Shown here: piece by piece, positions 1 to 14,500 of the stretch
Numbering within the stretch: position 1 is the stretch's first letter
Layout of the letters: the number at the start of each line of letters is the position of its first letter
Source of the DNA: Rhynchospora pubera
Taxonomy: Eukaryota > Streptophyta > Magnoliopsida > Poales > Cyperaceae
Length of the DNA: 64,000 nucleotides
Direction: 5' to 3'
Assembly (NCBI GenBank): GCA_028095005.1
Contig: CM051462.1
Coordinates: 126,470,752-126,534,751 of the forward strand
Program-made: the position numbers and the translations under genes
Notes under the pieces: model-generated
Told to the model about the DNA's origin: nothing
The model's input: the letters and a program-made list of their open reading frames with translations, nothing else
Databases searched by the model: none

Positions 1-400
1 TTTGGTATTTATGAGTTCTTTCCTTATCTAATTTCAAGCCTCGTCTTTACGATTTTTTAGCTTTTGGACAGTCTGTACCGTACAACCATCCAACAACCCT
101 TGTTTTAATACTATTGCGGGAAATTTAATTTTCTATTCAACTATTCATTGCAATTTGCGAGCTAAACAATTCTCAAATATTAAAAGAAACTTTATTTCGA
201 ATTCAGTTGTTCAGGTTTAAACTGTAATCCTGCATTCTTAGTTCTGTCAAATAACCATACTAATTGGGTGTTATGCCATCGTTAATATATATTTTCCTGA
301 TGATGGCGAGCCTTTGATTTTTCATTGGTTTTTATTCTTTTTCTAAATTGATTACACAACGATAGAGTTTCTTTTGTTTTATTTCTTCCTTATTTTACAG

Positions 401-2314
401 AAAAGAGTATTTTGACATACCATGGACAGACCTACGATCCATGGTGGAGCCGACATTGGCCGAAAAAACACTTATTAAGCACTCAGAGTACTTCAGCAAT
501 GGCACAATCGTCAATTCACGCGCAATTGACATTACTGCGACTGAGGTTTTAACTGAGGAAGGCGGTGTTGTGCCATATGATTATCTCGTTGTGGCTACTG
601 GTCACGATGTGCATCTGCCACGAAACAAAACTGATAGGCTCGGGCAGTTTAAACAAGGTTCTTCCCTAAATCTAAACATTTAAATTTTAACTTAGTTGGA
701 ATAGTTGCAGCTATATCTGATAATCAGAATAATGTGATATTGTTTAGGTAATTAAGCATCTGATATTCTGATCATATCTATTTTTCTGTCCTCTCTAACT
801 TCCTTCCTAATATATCGTGAGTTGTTATGGGGGCAGGTCATTTGCGGAATTGCTTCTTAAATTTCCCCTAATAATTTTTTATCTAACTGTGTTTATAGGT
901 GAATTATCTCCTTGATCATGAGTCATATTTCAACTGCACGGAATGCAGTATAAAAATGCAGAATATTTTTACTTTGTAATAAAAAATGCTACTCTATTTA
1001 AAAGAAGTACACATCGACTCTAATTGAACTTGTAAAATTTTAACAGATTATGAAAAGATAAAATCTTCAAGCTCAATCCTCATTATTGGAGGTGGCCGCA
1101 CCGGAGTTGAACTAGATGGGGAGATTGTAACCGTCTTCCCCGACAAAAAGGTCACCCTGGTTCACAAAGGAGAGCGTTTGCTTGAATTCATAAGGCTGAA
1201 GGCCTCCACAAAGGCCTTGAAATGGCTGAAATCAAAGAAAGTCGAGGTGCTTCTGGGCCAAACCGTTGACTTAGACTCTGTTTCGGAGAGTTTCGCGAGA
1301 GTTCAAGACATCGGCTGGTACAACTGTTTCGGCTGATTGTTACTTTGTTTGCATAGGAAAGCCGCTAAGTTCGGCTTGGCTGAGGGATACTATACTGAAG
1401 GATAGCTTGGATGAACATGGCAGAGTAAAGGTTGATGATAAATTAAGGGTTAGGGGTCAGGACAAAATATTTGCTATTGGGGACATCACTGATGTTAAGG
1501 TACGGCATATAATCTTAACAACAAGAGGAAAAGTCTTTTTAATAAGAGTAATTTTAGGGAATATTTATTCTAATCATACATTCCTATGTGTAAACTTAAA
1601 GAACAACTCAGAAAAGACACAGTATTTAACGTGGTTCAGTACGAAATCGTATCTACATCCACACGCACACACGCCATCACTCTTTTTATTTCTTTTTAAT
1701 GGTTTTTTAGTACAGAATAGAATAGGGAGAGATGAGGGAGAGAGATGCCTCCTTTATAGAAACATAGGTAGACATAAATAAACTTTCTATATACAACAAA
1801 TCACACAAGGAAATAAAATCACAGCCTTGCCAAATAATTTCGGCTAGGATCCTTGCCATTTCGGACCAAATCCACAGCTGGAACTCGGATCCTCTATGGC
1901 GTCTCATTCACAGTATGGTATATGTTATCAAACTAAAGATGGAATTCTAGTAAATCCTCTGTTTATACAGGACAAATATTGACATGATACCCTCCTCACA
2001 ACATGCATACACTGAACCAATACTGATTGAGATTGTGAATTTTCATTTGAGAGCAGGAACGTAAGCTAGGATACTTAGCTCAAAAACACGCTACATTGGT
2101 TGCCAAGAACATAAAATTGCTATTGACGGGAGAGAAAGAGTCAAGTTTAGCCCCTTACAAGCCGGGTTCGACAATGATATTTGTTTCACTGGGCCGCAAA
2201 AGCGGAGTTGGACAGTTACCATTCATGACCATTTCGGGCTGTTTTCCCGGCATGATCAAGTCCAAGGACTTGTTCATAGGGTGGACCAGGAAACTCATGG
2301 GCGTAGACCCTTAA
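401..2314 (+). pseudogene. AIFM2/FSP1-like FAD-dependent oxidoreductase, 3' part, frameshifted
   Basis: Three exons of a plant homologue of apoptosis-inducing factor 2/FSP1, a pyridine-nucleotide-disulphide-type flavoprotein that oxidises NAD(P)H. Exons: 401-657 (starts KEYFDIPWTDLRSMVEP, includes the conserved PYDYLVVATGH), 1047-1499 (second Rossmann motif IIGGGRTGVELDGE, then the FAIGDITD FAD-binding motif) and 2057-2314 (ends FIGWTRKLMGVDP, stop TAA). Splice sites and phases agree (phase 1, then 0). The N-terminal FAD-binding exon lies upstream of the window. The frame changes inside exon 2: codons before about 1291 and after about 1293 are offset by one base, as if one T had been added to a TTT run; unshifted reading stops at a TGA near 1334. 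The Rossmann loop usually reads GGGPTGVELAGE in relatives; here P is R and A is D. Frameshift plus these changes suggest a decaying copy, but an assembly error in the T run is possible. Family call firm; pseudogene status moderate. Confidence 0.82.
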
Positions 2315-3029
2315 GATATCCACAGCAATATGCTGCAGATTGAATTGGATGAATTTTGTATCTGAAATAGCTGTGATGTATGTAAATATAATTTTCTTTG
2401 AATCCATGTATATTTTACGTGTTTTGGGTAATGCATTATTGCTTGTGATATAAGCGAGGAAGTTTCATATATTTTATTGTGTTATTGATTGTATGTTGGA
2501 ATATAAAAGCACTGGTTTCATCTCTTCAGTCAATTTAGTTGAGTTATATTATGTCTCTTCGGAGACATCCGATAAAAAAAAAAGTTGAGTTATATTATCG
2601 TTCTATTGTTGTCAATGCTCCTTCACCCAGTCCCACTGATAAGATACAATCTAATACACAGTGTTTGCGGTCTTGCGGACCACCCAGGCCCAATATATCT
2701 GGGTATCAAATTTATAAATAATGGTGCATTTGAATGCACAACTGCATATATAGAGTACAAATAATGGAGATAATTATATATATTCTTCAAAATATTCCTG
2801 TTAATGTAAGCATAAAATTTTGCATCTCTGGTCTTTATTTTTATGGGACCTTTATGTAAATACAGTGAATGATAGTATGAGATTTGAGGGCCCAAGTAGT
2901 TTTAAAATTGTTTTCTGATTTGGTAATTTCCTGGTACGAATTTATTTTTTTATTACATCTTCGACCGATACAATTTTAGCCCATTAGATTTGGTATTTTA
3001 GTCACGTCTGTTCAGCCACACGAGACCCA

Positions 3030-3401
3030 CGACTGACAGATGAGCCCGTTAGCTGCAATTATATCTCAATTTTTAGTTCAAATAGTTAATCTGAACCGTT
3101 CAATGTATTCTCCATATTGAAATCTCATCGGAGATCAAATTTTACATTTTTTAAAATTTTTTTACTATTTTTTTAGATTTATAAAAATCGTTGCTATTGA
3201 AGGGTCCAAAATTGTTTAGATTAAAAATTTTGTAAAATAGCAAAAAAAAATACTAAAAAATTTCAGAAAAATATAAAATGTGGTCTCCAATGAGATTTCA
3301 ATATGGAAAACACATTGAAGGGGTTCGCATCGATTGCTAGAATCTCAAAAATTGAAATTTAATAGCAGCTGACAGACTCAAATGTCAGTCGCGACTAATT
3401 T
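3030..3401. repeat. Fold-back element (MITE-like)
   Basis: The left arm starts GACTGACAGATG and the right arm ends CAAATGTCAGTCGCG; the inner parts also pair (CCATATTGAAATCTCAT with ATGAGATTTCAATATGG). The core carries the AAAATTTTTTTACTATTTTTT stretch also found in the elements at 38313, 45188 and 61893, so it probably belongs to the same broad group. No clear target-site duplication was found. Confidence 0.6.
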
Positions 3402-4625
3402 TAGTCTACTCCATAAAGCCACATATATGTATACGCATAAATTTTATGCATTATGCAGTGATCAACTATATGATCTGCATATAACACTGGATGTTGCGTA
3501 CTTGCGTCCCTTATTCGACGAGTATTAAAACATCGTTGTTATCTATCATTGTCGTCGTCTATTATAAAATAGCTTAATGAAGCTAAATATCTTTTATCCT
3601 ACTTTTTCAGATTATATACACGCACCATCAAAAGATGTTATATAAACATTTATATATAAAAAAAAAGACTCAATTGAACTTGAATCCCATTAAACTTTTA
3701 AGAACTTTTGTAGTCGCTGACCTGTATGATTATAAATTATATCAATATTGTCATTTAATTTAATATGACAATTCTACTTGGCAATGTTTACAAAATAATG
3801 ATAATTGATAATCAGAATCAAAATTGTTATGATTGTATTGAAATAAATTCTTGTCCCACCATGGTTTTGAAAATAAACCAGTAGGATTTAATTAAGCTAA
3901 TGCTTGTCCACATGTAATGCTGCACGCCAAAAAAACAAAAATAAGAACAGAAAATCGAGCGACACAGCTTCCGTTCTATTTTTTTATTTCAACCACCAAT
4001 TCAATCCCTATTTACTCCGAGGAATTGTGCGTTGAGGGAGAGACCTATCGGCCATATATATCCAGTTACCAAAATTGACGCCGGGACTTTCTTCTCCGTA
4101 ATCAAGTTTATTTTACGTGCATAGTTAATAGTTAATATAGATAATGAGAGAAAGGGTATTCGTAATCTACTTTTCTTAATAGTCTATTGATATATTCTTT
4201 TACTCTTTTCTCTGAGATCAAATCTTTGGTAGGTTGCATAATTTTGTAGCCAATTCAGAAAAGTTCCCGATAGGTACCCCAATTCATTGTCTAGTTTTTT
4301 GAGGGAAGATGATTGATCTTTTCCAAATTTTGCATGTTTTTTTCTCATCTCTACAAGCAAGGTATTAAACTTAAATTTTGAAAGAAAAATAAAAGTACAA
4401 ATGATGGTTGAAATTGCTGCTCATTTAAATGTTGAAAACTGCATGAAGACCACTGTATTTCATCGTATTTTTGAGTTAACTGCATGAAGTACATTTATTT
4501 AGATGCTCACAGGTAGAAAATGTTAAGTGTCTACCACAAAGCTCGACGACGTTGAGGTAGATTTAAATCAATACAACTAATTAGCATTTGTACAATTATT
4601 GAGTTAAACCAGCGCACTTCATCAC

Positions 4626-4755
4626 GGCTCCGTTTGGATAGGTGTGGGAAGAAGGGAAGAAGGAAAGAAGTATTGGAAAGTGTTTAACTTTGTGAAGAGT
4701 TTGAATTATTTATCAATCCCTTCTTCTTTCTTCCCACACGTATCCAAACGGAGCC
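4626..4755. mobile_element. MITE, GGCTCCGTTTGGAT family, copy 1
   Basis: A 130-bp element whose ends are inverted repeats: GGCTCCGTTTGGATAGGTGT on the left and ACACGTATCCAAACGGAGCC on the right. It contains GGGAAGAAGG / CTTCTTTCTTCCC complementary tracts. Related elements lie at 4885, 15922 and 22091. The superfamily is not resolved. Confidence 0.7.
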
Positions 4756-4884
4756 CTAGGGATCTTCAAGGTTCTTCAGCTTGCAGTTGTTATCAAATAT
4801 CAATCCCCAATGTCAACGTAATACCACTTTTCTTTAAATATAGTGTATTAACTAGTGTCTATAATCTCCAGACATTGTAATCAT

Positions 4885-5066
4885 GGCTCCGTTTGGATGC
4901 GTTGAGAATAAGGTAGGAAGAAAGAAGAAGGGAAGAAATTTATTGGGAAGGGGTAAATTTATTGGGAAGTGTGTAACTTTTGTGAAGAGTTTGGATGGTT
5001 AGAAATAAATTTATTGATAAAAAGTGGTTATTCCTTATTTCGGAAAGAAGCCATCCAAACAGAGCC
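4885..5066. mobile_element. MITE, GGCTCCGTTTGGAT family, copy 2
   Basis: Begins GGCTCCGTTTGGATGCG and ends with CCATCCAAACAGAGCC, its near reverse complement, only 130 bp from copy 1. It shares the GTGTAACTTTTGTGAAGAGT internal block with copies 1 and 3. Confidence 0.65.
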
Positions 5067-5566
5067 CATATAACTCAAGAACACAGCCCAAAATACAAGA
5101 AAAGAGATGACAAAGAAAGAAAAAAAGAACGTCACATGGGATTTACATAAAAAAGAAAAAAAAAAACGTTTTTATTGATAAACAAACAGAACATATTTGA
5201 CACTCCGTCTATACATGCACTCGAAGAATCTACTACCTTTAAACTCTATTTACCCTCATAAAATAATTCCGAAAAAACAAAGAATAATGATAAAGTACAT
5301 GTAAAAAAAAAAAAAAAAGAAGCTCACATCCAAACCTGTGGGCTTATAGACAAGAAAATTATAGAAAATAATTTTCCAAAATAACCCAAGCAACCCAACC
5401 TACAACATTGGAAAAAATTAATAAATTCCAATTAAAGAAAAACCTAATATGAACTAATTCAAAAACTAAGCCATGGTTCCCATGGACCATGACAGAGTGC
5501 TTGAGCAAACCTATCTTCGGATTATGGACCTAGGTTGAATATAAATTTCATTTTCAAGCGCTCGGA

Positions 5567-8500
5567 TTAGAAAAGCTGAAGGGCGATCTTGAGCCTGTTT
5601 TGCTTCCACTTGGGTAACTTTGAGAAAGCACCCTTTGTCATGCCAAATTTTTCCTTAAATTCTGCTACAGATAAGTATGCCTGCAAGTTTAATAAAGCAA
5701 AATATAACAGTGAATTAGGACAATTTCTGTCAAAACCCAAAAGTGCCAACAGTTTTTTAACAATCCGTTCACCCTACTACTGCAATTACTTCTCGAACCC
5801 TCACCATTATAGTTATGCATGCCCTTTCATTCTCACTATAACTAGTATACATTTGAGGTTAACCTTTGCATTTTTTTGTCTTTGTTTTCTGACATTTATA
5901 TATGTATTAGAACCATCTTATATTTAATTAATAATATACAATTTATGTCTCCCTGTGTACTGCTCTCTACATCCCTTGGTCTCTCTCTCTCCAATCTCCA
6001 TTATGCCATAACACACTGGTACAAGAACCAAGTGTTGTTGCTTGCTATATATGGTGTATATTGCATGCGTTATCAGTATAAGAGATCCTTTAGCTTGGAA
6101 AATGCTGAGACCATCACACTCACATAAACACTAAGACCTTTGAGCAAAAGTGAGTTTCTACAGGCACAAAAAAGAAGATGGATGCATTGACGTTTTCTAT
6201 TTCTATTACTTCGATAATTAGGTGTTGTGTTAAATGAAATAGAAATCAATTAAGGTTACTTTTCAGAAAACAGAAAAGAAACAAGAAAAAAAAGAAAAGA
6301 ATATAAAAACAAAAAGCTGCTAACCAATTTTGGTATGTTTGGGATCATGATTCATGAATTGGGTTAGCAAGTCTAGCATGCTAACAGAATAGTAACATAC
6401 CCAACTTTTTTAAGCAGCTATCCACCCATAAATTTACCAAATGCTAATGTTGAATAGTCACTAAGCCAAGTTATTACTGTTCCTTATCAATCCGAACGTA
6501 TCCTTTCAGTTATGTTATTTCAGGGTTTGGAGGAGTAGACAGAAAAAACAATGATTTACAGAACTTTAAAGGTATTCAAATAAACTAATGGCGGCTTGAA
6601 AGTTGCCACACAAATTTCAGATTGAAAAACCAATTAAACCATGCGTATGGATTTACGGGGGAAATGCATAACATAAATAAATAAATACCACTTAAGAAAA
6701 TGGAAAGAAGAGAGAAACGTAAATGTAGACATTTTCTGATGAAAATGAAGAGTCAAAACCCATAAAAAATTATCTTTTTTGAGTTCTTTGATATTTGGGA
6801 CAATATTCAGGTCCTTCGAATAAAATACAAAAATTTTTAGATAAGGTGCTATTTATACCTCACGCTTGGTGATATCAATATCCGTGACAGGGTCCTCTGA
6901 GTTGGTTTTGAGGCGGTCATATGGGTACGTCACCATCCCTTCTTCATCCTCTCCCGCCTCTTCTTCCTTTGCATCCTCCTTTATAGTCGGGGACTCTGAT
7001 CTGTTGCTAACTTCTCCTTCTTTTGGCTTTCCTTCTGGGCTCATTTTTTCATATACAAAAGAAAAATATAAGTGGTGAACTAATGATTAACATTATCACT
7101 TGCTAATGAAGCAGGAAGGATAGTATATTCTAAGAAATCAAAGTGAATGTGTATATTTAATGCACCTGGAAGCTGAATCAAGTACAGCAGACAAACATGG
7201 GTGGAAATCAAGGAAAAGTGGCAAAAAAAAAAAAGCCCAAAACAGTACATCTCCAATCTGACAAGTAATAGCCCAAACCATACATCTTACTCTCTTAACA
7301 AAAGAGATACAGGAGAGTTGGGGTGTCTCATTGGATAATGTTTATACACTAAGAATAACAATAAAGTACCTTTAACTAGTTTGGGTATCATAGTAGTGGT
7401 CGGCTTTTCAAAAGAAGATGTAATTGCAGTAATGGATGCAGACTTTGGGTTTGCAGTCTTGTCAGGCGTGCCAGATTTTGGGTACAGCTTCTTCACCACT
7501 GGTGGTGGGGTTGAGAGGTTACGAGTATCAGGTTTCTCAAAGTTGGCTGCAAGAGCATTGAATGCAGGAGAGCGTCCTCGCACCCTGACCCTTTCAGGGC
7601 TAAACGACACACTTCTAGAACGTTGAGAGGGTTTTTCTTGCGCACTTGACCTGCCACTTTGGGAACTCACCGGGGTCCGCCTCTTTGGTCTCTGAAAATT
7701 AGTAAGCAAATGAGTATCTTTTTATCTTTGGCAGTTGGATCCCTTTAAATTTGCGAAATTAGGTCACCTAGATGTCTTACCTCTACTGTTGGGGCAACAC
7801 CATTTTTCAGAATAGCCAGCTTTCTCTGGAATGAATTGCCATGCATCTGCAACGACAGTACCATTGTCAGGGCAAAAGTGCCTCCATTAATTAACTTCAA
7901 GATGGAATTAAGTATAAAATAGACCCTTATTCCCAAGTAAAAGGTATTTGAAACTTTTTTCCAGTCTTCCAGCACTTCACAAACTGTAAAACTTCAAAAG
8001 TGGGTTCCGGATAACTTGTTCTTTAAGAGAGATACATGCACAGTGCAAAAAATTGGAAAGTACCAATGATTTAGCAGAGTCCCACTTGAAGAATCGGGTA
8101 AAGAAGGACGGCTCAAATCCCTCAGTCATGACGAGCAATGGGGTCTCTTTAGAGATGCTCTCCATATTCAAATCAAGTTCTAGAAATTTCTGGTCAAAAA
8201 TTGAATTACAGAAGACAAATCAAAACTCAAAGGAAAGAAGAAAAACATCCATCCATGTTTCTTCACAGAAAAAAATGGAAATTCAAGAAATAACCAAACA
8301 GAAAACATAAAAAAAAAAAACAAGTTATTCGGGAGACATTCAAGGCCTTATTGCTGCAACTTGCTTGCAGAGCATCTGCAATTCAAAAAAAAGAATGATA
8401 CAACATGGAGAAGAATGAGTACCTCTCCGATAGTGAAAGATTGGGATTTGATTTTTGTGTCAACATTTTGACCAACCCAGACAAAGACATCAGTATGACA

Positions 8501-11500
8501 GTCCAAAATGAAAATGTCTTCTGTCATGAGGTCATCTTGACTAAAGTTGTATATCTCCTTCACCTTCAAATCCCCTACACAAAAGAAATTATTATTAATA
8601 GATAAGTAAATAGTAAGCATCAGTCAACATGGTTTGCTAGGAGAGACATTCATGTATAATCCTGCATAACTGCAAAATACAATAGATACACCTATAGAAT
8701 GCAACATATCCTTATATACTTCTCTAGTTCTCTTTGACCCTTACGCCCCCAAAAGTTATGAAATAATACCTGTATCAACACTGTTTTCTCTTAAGTAGCC
8801 GGATGCACTTTATTATATGCCAGGAAACAGAAAACATGAATGATATTTCAAGTGTTGAAGATATGAGATATTCTTCACTTGTCAAATCAGCAACATAAAT
8901 TAAGCTCGCTTGTACAAAAAAGAATGTAGGTTACATGATGTAATGCTAATACCTGTTTAAGATACAGAGAACTTTATTTTATCACTTCTGCCTTTAAATC
9001 TAAAAATAAAGAACAAATTAGGAACCTTTCGAAAAGGTACATGAGAAGAGGTGTGGATCCCCTTCTTGTTCCTTCACGATCTTTTGGCTAGGATATTCTG
9101 CTTTGCCGCCCAGCATACTCCAAAACTGGTCACTTTCTGTTCCTTCCTTTTGGGTCTTGGTTTGAAGATTTGGCTTAAATAAAATAACACAAGAACATTT
9201 CAAAGCTGAGGTTCTGTAGATATCTGGAAAAAAAGTAATTAAATGGAGTGTAATGTATTCAAGAATTATACCTTAATCACATCCAATTGCCTCTCAGCAA
9301 GCTCATGATCAAGAGTAGTGGCAAGGCCTCCTGACCATGTGAATACTGTATTCCCATCATGCAATATGTATGAATATGATGAATTAAGAGATGCTGCCAC
9401 CTGATATGACACGTCAAAATAAGTTAATTATTAGTCCGGAAATTGGAGAATCCCAGCCCCTTATATTCCCTTGATCTGCGCTTTTTGCTTTCACATTCCC
9501 AATATTTACTTACAGCTGGGCATCTTGGTTTTCATACCCATACTCAAAACTCTTTTAATTTATCTTTTTTGTCTAGGTCACAAATTCTAAACTCATATTT
9601 GTAACTCTTAATTCACATACAACTTTCGGTAGGATGATTTACTTACACAAACTAAGCAAATAATACTGAAATAGAATAATTGGGTCCTTACAGGGTCGAC
9701 TTGTACTGCTTGCATGTTTTCAGATCCGGTTCCCTGAACCCGAAATAGTGCCAACCCTTCTTCTGAGTAGGTGTCATCAGAAATGCCATTCTCTGTGATA
9801 TGATTCTTGTACCCAGTGCTTAAACCTCCCTAAAGTAATACAAAGAAAGAAAGTTCAATTAAATGTAACTTTCTTGATAATAACAACTTCTTAAAAGGAT
9901 ATACATAAGAAGTTCGAGTTGAAGCAGACTAGCAGATATTGGGGTTACCTTAAACACAGCAAGACTCTGAAATATTGCAAAGAACTGTATTGGTTCTTTC
10001 CCTTCATAAAAACGGGCCTAGAAACGTTTTCAAATAATGAAAAAAATGAGTAAAGGATAGAAATAAAAAAAACAAATGAGACTTGAAAAAATAATAAAAA
10101 ACTGCAATCTTTAAAGTTCACACCAGTACGCCTTGTGACTTTAGGGCTTCATTCATCTTAGTGGCGAGAGAAATTGCTGATGATCTTTCGTCCTGAAATG
10201 ATGTGATAGCACTTAATTTACTGATACAAGAATAGAAGAAGTATAATAAAGAAAAGGACTCAGATTAGAAGTACCTCAATGCTCTTCTTCCCAAACCAGG
10301 TGCCAATTAGAATTTCATCAGTGTCATCACCAAAATAGGTGTATTGAAATATGTAGCAGTCGCCACTGTAGAACTTTGTGCTGTCAGATCCTGACAAAAG
10401 TGTCTTTTCTGTGCCATTCACTCGCCACACCTATGATAATTCAGGAAAGAAATAGTAAACAAAATACAGTTGGGCCATTCACAAATTCCACAATCTGGCA
10501 TTAATATATAATTTTTGGTTTTGTGTTCCTAAATCAACCTAAAATCTTCTATTAAGAATAAATAATCACCTCTAAGTTGCCAGTGCAATCTATGAAAGGC
10601 TGAGGCTCTTCTTTCGTGGGAGTGGTCTTCATTAGACCCTTTACATTCAATCCTTGCTTTTTTAGAAGAGCTAAAATGCAAGTTGCACAAAAAGTTTCAA
10701 ACAAAAGAGTATTTATAAGGGCCTGTTCGATGACATACGGATACATTGTTGGATGACAAGCACAAAGGATTTTAGCCAAAAAAAGGCAGATTTAGAAATT
10801 AGCCCAAAATATGAAAAGTTTGAAGAATTTACCTGCAACTTTGCCTCTTCCTTCGTCAGAGACTGCCACCTCAGTTGTTTGAGGCCATTTATCAAATTTT
10901 GATTTAAACATTACCGTCTCAAACCCTTCTATTACTCTTGTAAGGTTTGATTTATGCCGATTTTCTTCTCGGATTAATTCCTTTTGAAATTTTAAAGGTA
11001 GCAAAATTAATTATATTAGCTCAAAAAATATTTTGTTACGAAATCAGGCCACCAGCATTTCCATATAAACCGCCACCACAAAAACTTCTCTCCTCAGAAA
11101 ATTGTCTGCCTCCTCTACTCATCAGGGAAAAGATGAGTAGGAGAGGTAGTCTAGTGAATTTTCCTTTTTTTCTTTTTGAGAAAATTGGAGAGGGAGGACC
11201 AAAGGCATATCTTACTTGGGAGTATACCGTACACTTTTTGGAATATTTTCTATTCCCTACTAACCAACCCACAGAGTGCACCTAAAATGATAGAAATGCC
11301 TCTCCTCTTAACTCATTATTGAATGATTGCATAACCAGGGTTTGGTCACTTCTTTTTAGTTGTTCTGCAAGGGCATAACTGAAAATCTTCCAAAAGGGTG
11401 CTTGCCTCGGCAGCAGCAATAGCAGCTTTTCTCTCTTCGAGTGAAGTGCTTCTCCCTGTCCAGACATATAACTCGGCCCCACAATCCAGCACGTAACACT

Positions 11501-14500
11501 TGTTTGTTTCTAGCAATTCTCTTGACAAGATATCTGCACTAACTGGCTCCAACTTTCCACCCCGTATCCTGAAGTTAAAAAAAAACATTAATATGCAGAA
11601 AATAAAAAGGTTGCACTTTCAGGTACGCATTTGTCTGTGCCTTATGCATAAAATCAATATAGAATGTTCAAATAAACCATAACAGAACTCTACTTGTATC
11701 ATAGCAGCTAGATAAGTTTACTCAATATGAATTGCCTTTGTGCTTATAGATGTCAAGTTCATAACCAATGCATGTCAACTTTGACGGATGGAACTCAATT
11801 AGAAAAATTAAAAAAGAATAACAAAATAAAGTTTACCCAAGCAACTTTGCAGAGGTGACCTGGAATTTTCCACCATCATCTGAAGCAGTCCTTCTTGGAA
11901 GGGGTGCAAAGCCACCGAAGAAGCCCCAAAATTCACCAGCATCAGCATCGGCCATGAGCTTACCATCATCTGTACCCAACACCATTATGTTAATGATCAG
12001 CCAAAGGATGTATAGTACCTATTATACTAATTGTACCAGAATGATCCTTAAACATTTAAAAAAAAAAAAATTGACGTACCTACAGCTGCAATGTCGCATT
12101 TCCCTCCATGGTACGTATCCTTGATGTATTGCACCACCTCAAGAGCTTTGGCTCTCTCTTGGATAGAAGAGTTAGAGCCGTTGAATTGAAATATCTTTGA
12201 TTTTGTGTCGAGAACGAAAATATCCTCATGATTCAGAGAAGACCGAGCAAAAGGAACCTGGAATTAAATTTGCAGAAGAAATTCAGTTAGAAATTATTTC
12301 ATAAACAAGTGGAAGGAGTACTCTAAAGTCCTAGTGTTACTTTGCTTTTCAATTTTTTATCTAGGCCTATTAGCCATGAATTAGAACCTCACAATCAAGA
12401 CCAAACTGATAGTGTCGAATAGTACGGATCTTTGTTAATGTGTGTTGGTTCTTTTGATTGGTGTTTAATTTAGGTATGTAATAAAATCATTTTTACGCAG
12501 ACTTTTTTAATTAACCCCCTCCACCCAATCAAATAGGCAAAGGAAAAATCAGATACTTCAATGAAGAATCAATATCGTCTATTCACTCTTTCAAAATAGA
12601 AAGAGCACCTACCCCTACACTTATATTGAAAATTCTATTGGTGAATCATATATGGAAATCTCTGAAAAGAAGTAGAAGCAGAGGGATACATGTCATCTTT
12701 AAATAACTTTATAGGTGCTTGCTTGCCTCTTTCACATGCAATACATGTTATTTCAAGGAACACATGAAAATACTTCAAAAGAACAGAATTTTAGAATAAA
12801 TTATCCTTTCTTGCCTCTTTGACATGCACGACATGCTTCCCCTTGCACACATACAAGCGTGTAACATGCTCCTCAGCATTGACTTCGACGTGCTTGAATC
12901 CTGATGCAGCACCACCAGGTTGAGGAAAGATGCAGGGCTTGAAGTAGGACAGGAACTTATCTGTCTCATTCCCCTGTACCTCTCGGTGTTGCACTGCACG
13001 TCCTCCTAGTGCAGCATCCAGCTCAACTGTTTTAATTGCAGCAGCACCAGCCTCATCCTAGAAAGTTGACAACAGAACAAACATCAGTACTTTCTGATAG
13101 GTATGTTGTCCGTCTTATATTTTGTATTTTGGCTGGGGATAGTTGTCCAGCACCAGCAGCAGCCAGCTGGATCAAAAAACTGGTCCATTAATACTATTTA
13201 GTTTCTTTTTCTTAACTTTTTGTTACAATTTCTTTGGTTTCCCTGAATATTTTGGCCTGCTATAATGATTTCCCTTTTGTCTTGGCTAACTTGTGCCAAC
13301 ACTTCAGCTGAGAAATAGCTGTTTCTAGTAATTGTACTATACCACACCCAGTTCATTCCGACAAAATATATATGTGCAATATTTTAAGAGGCCTAGTATT
13401 TATGTTTCAAGCCTTCAAATTCAGATCTTAATTATGCTATAATTACTTACCTGGCTGGTATCTTTGCCAAGCCAATAGTGAATTTCGTGGCGAAGAGACC
13501 CATTCTTTATGGCTGTTGTCTAATTATATAACAAAATATAAATTATAAGCAAGGAAGAGCACATATTCAAAGAAATGATAACTACTTTTCTTTTAAGCAA
13601 ACATACACAAATAGAACCATTAACTTATAAGGCGAACATAACAAAGCTATTCTACAAAACTGCTTTTGACCTAGACCTGGGATCATCATCATGCCCAATT
13701 CTGGTACACCCAGTGACTCAAACATATTTTATGTTTACCTATGCAACAATAACTAGTGCTGATGTGTCCTAATATTTGAGGTACGGAAGTAAGAATCCCC
13801 TTTACATGTATTCTGCATGGATCCATTGCCATGCATCTGTCACTGCTACATGCTTCAATCATCCTGGCAACTAGCAAGTTCCTTGACAATGCAAAAGGAA
13901 AGTAAAATTACCTTTAATATGATATACGAATCTCCCACAAAGAATTTTCCGTAAGTATCTTTTGGAACAGGTACAGGCTTTAAGTTCTCTATCCGCCATA
14001 TTTCCAGTCCGCTAGCATAAATGTCAAGGTCAAAATAATATCACTAAGAAATGTCTGACAGAACAATTGTATGTATATTCTTGTTAATACATATATAGAA
14101 AACAATTATGACGAAAATTCATTAAACATAAGAACAAAGGATACGCCTTTTGGCCAGCGCCTTGAAAAGCAGGGTCCAAATCCTTCAGAGAAACAGACAT
14201 TACTTTAGCTTTTGTGGAGGTTCCTTTTCCTGGTTTTGACCTCAAAAGAGACCCGATTGTGCTCTGCAAACAGAATGGAAGGAGAAAAAAAGAGAAAAAC
14301 CAAGCATCTGATTATTACCAACCATAATTCCAGCTGAAAATTAGAATTAATTACTTTTCAGTGCATACCGATTTAGAATCGGTATGACAAAATGCAACTC
14401 AAATTTTCCTTGATAATAAATAAGTTTCAAAGAGAATAAAAAGAAAACGAAAAAAATCCAGAACAATGTACGATTTAATATAAATGCAGAATGACAATCC

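Larger units (their letters stand above)
2315..5566. other. Intergenic region between the AIFM2-like gene and the villin 3' end
   Basis: AT-rich sequence with no ORF resembling a protein. The first roughly 200 bases are probably 3' UTR of the AIFM2-like gene. It holds one fold-back repeat near 3030-3401 and two neighbouring GGCTCCGTTTGGAT-type MITEs (4626-4755, 4885-5066). The part next to 5566 should contain the villin 3' UTR on the minus strand. I see no other gene. Confidence 0.6.
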
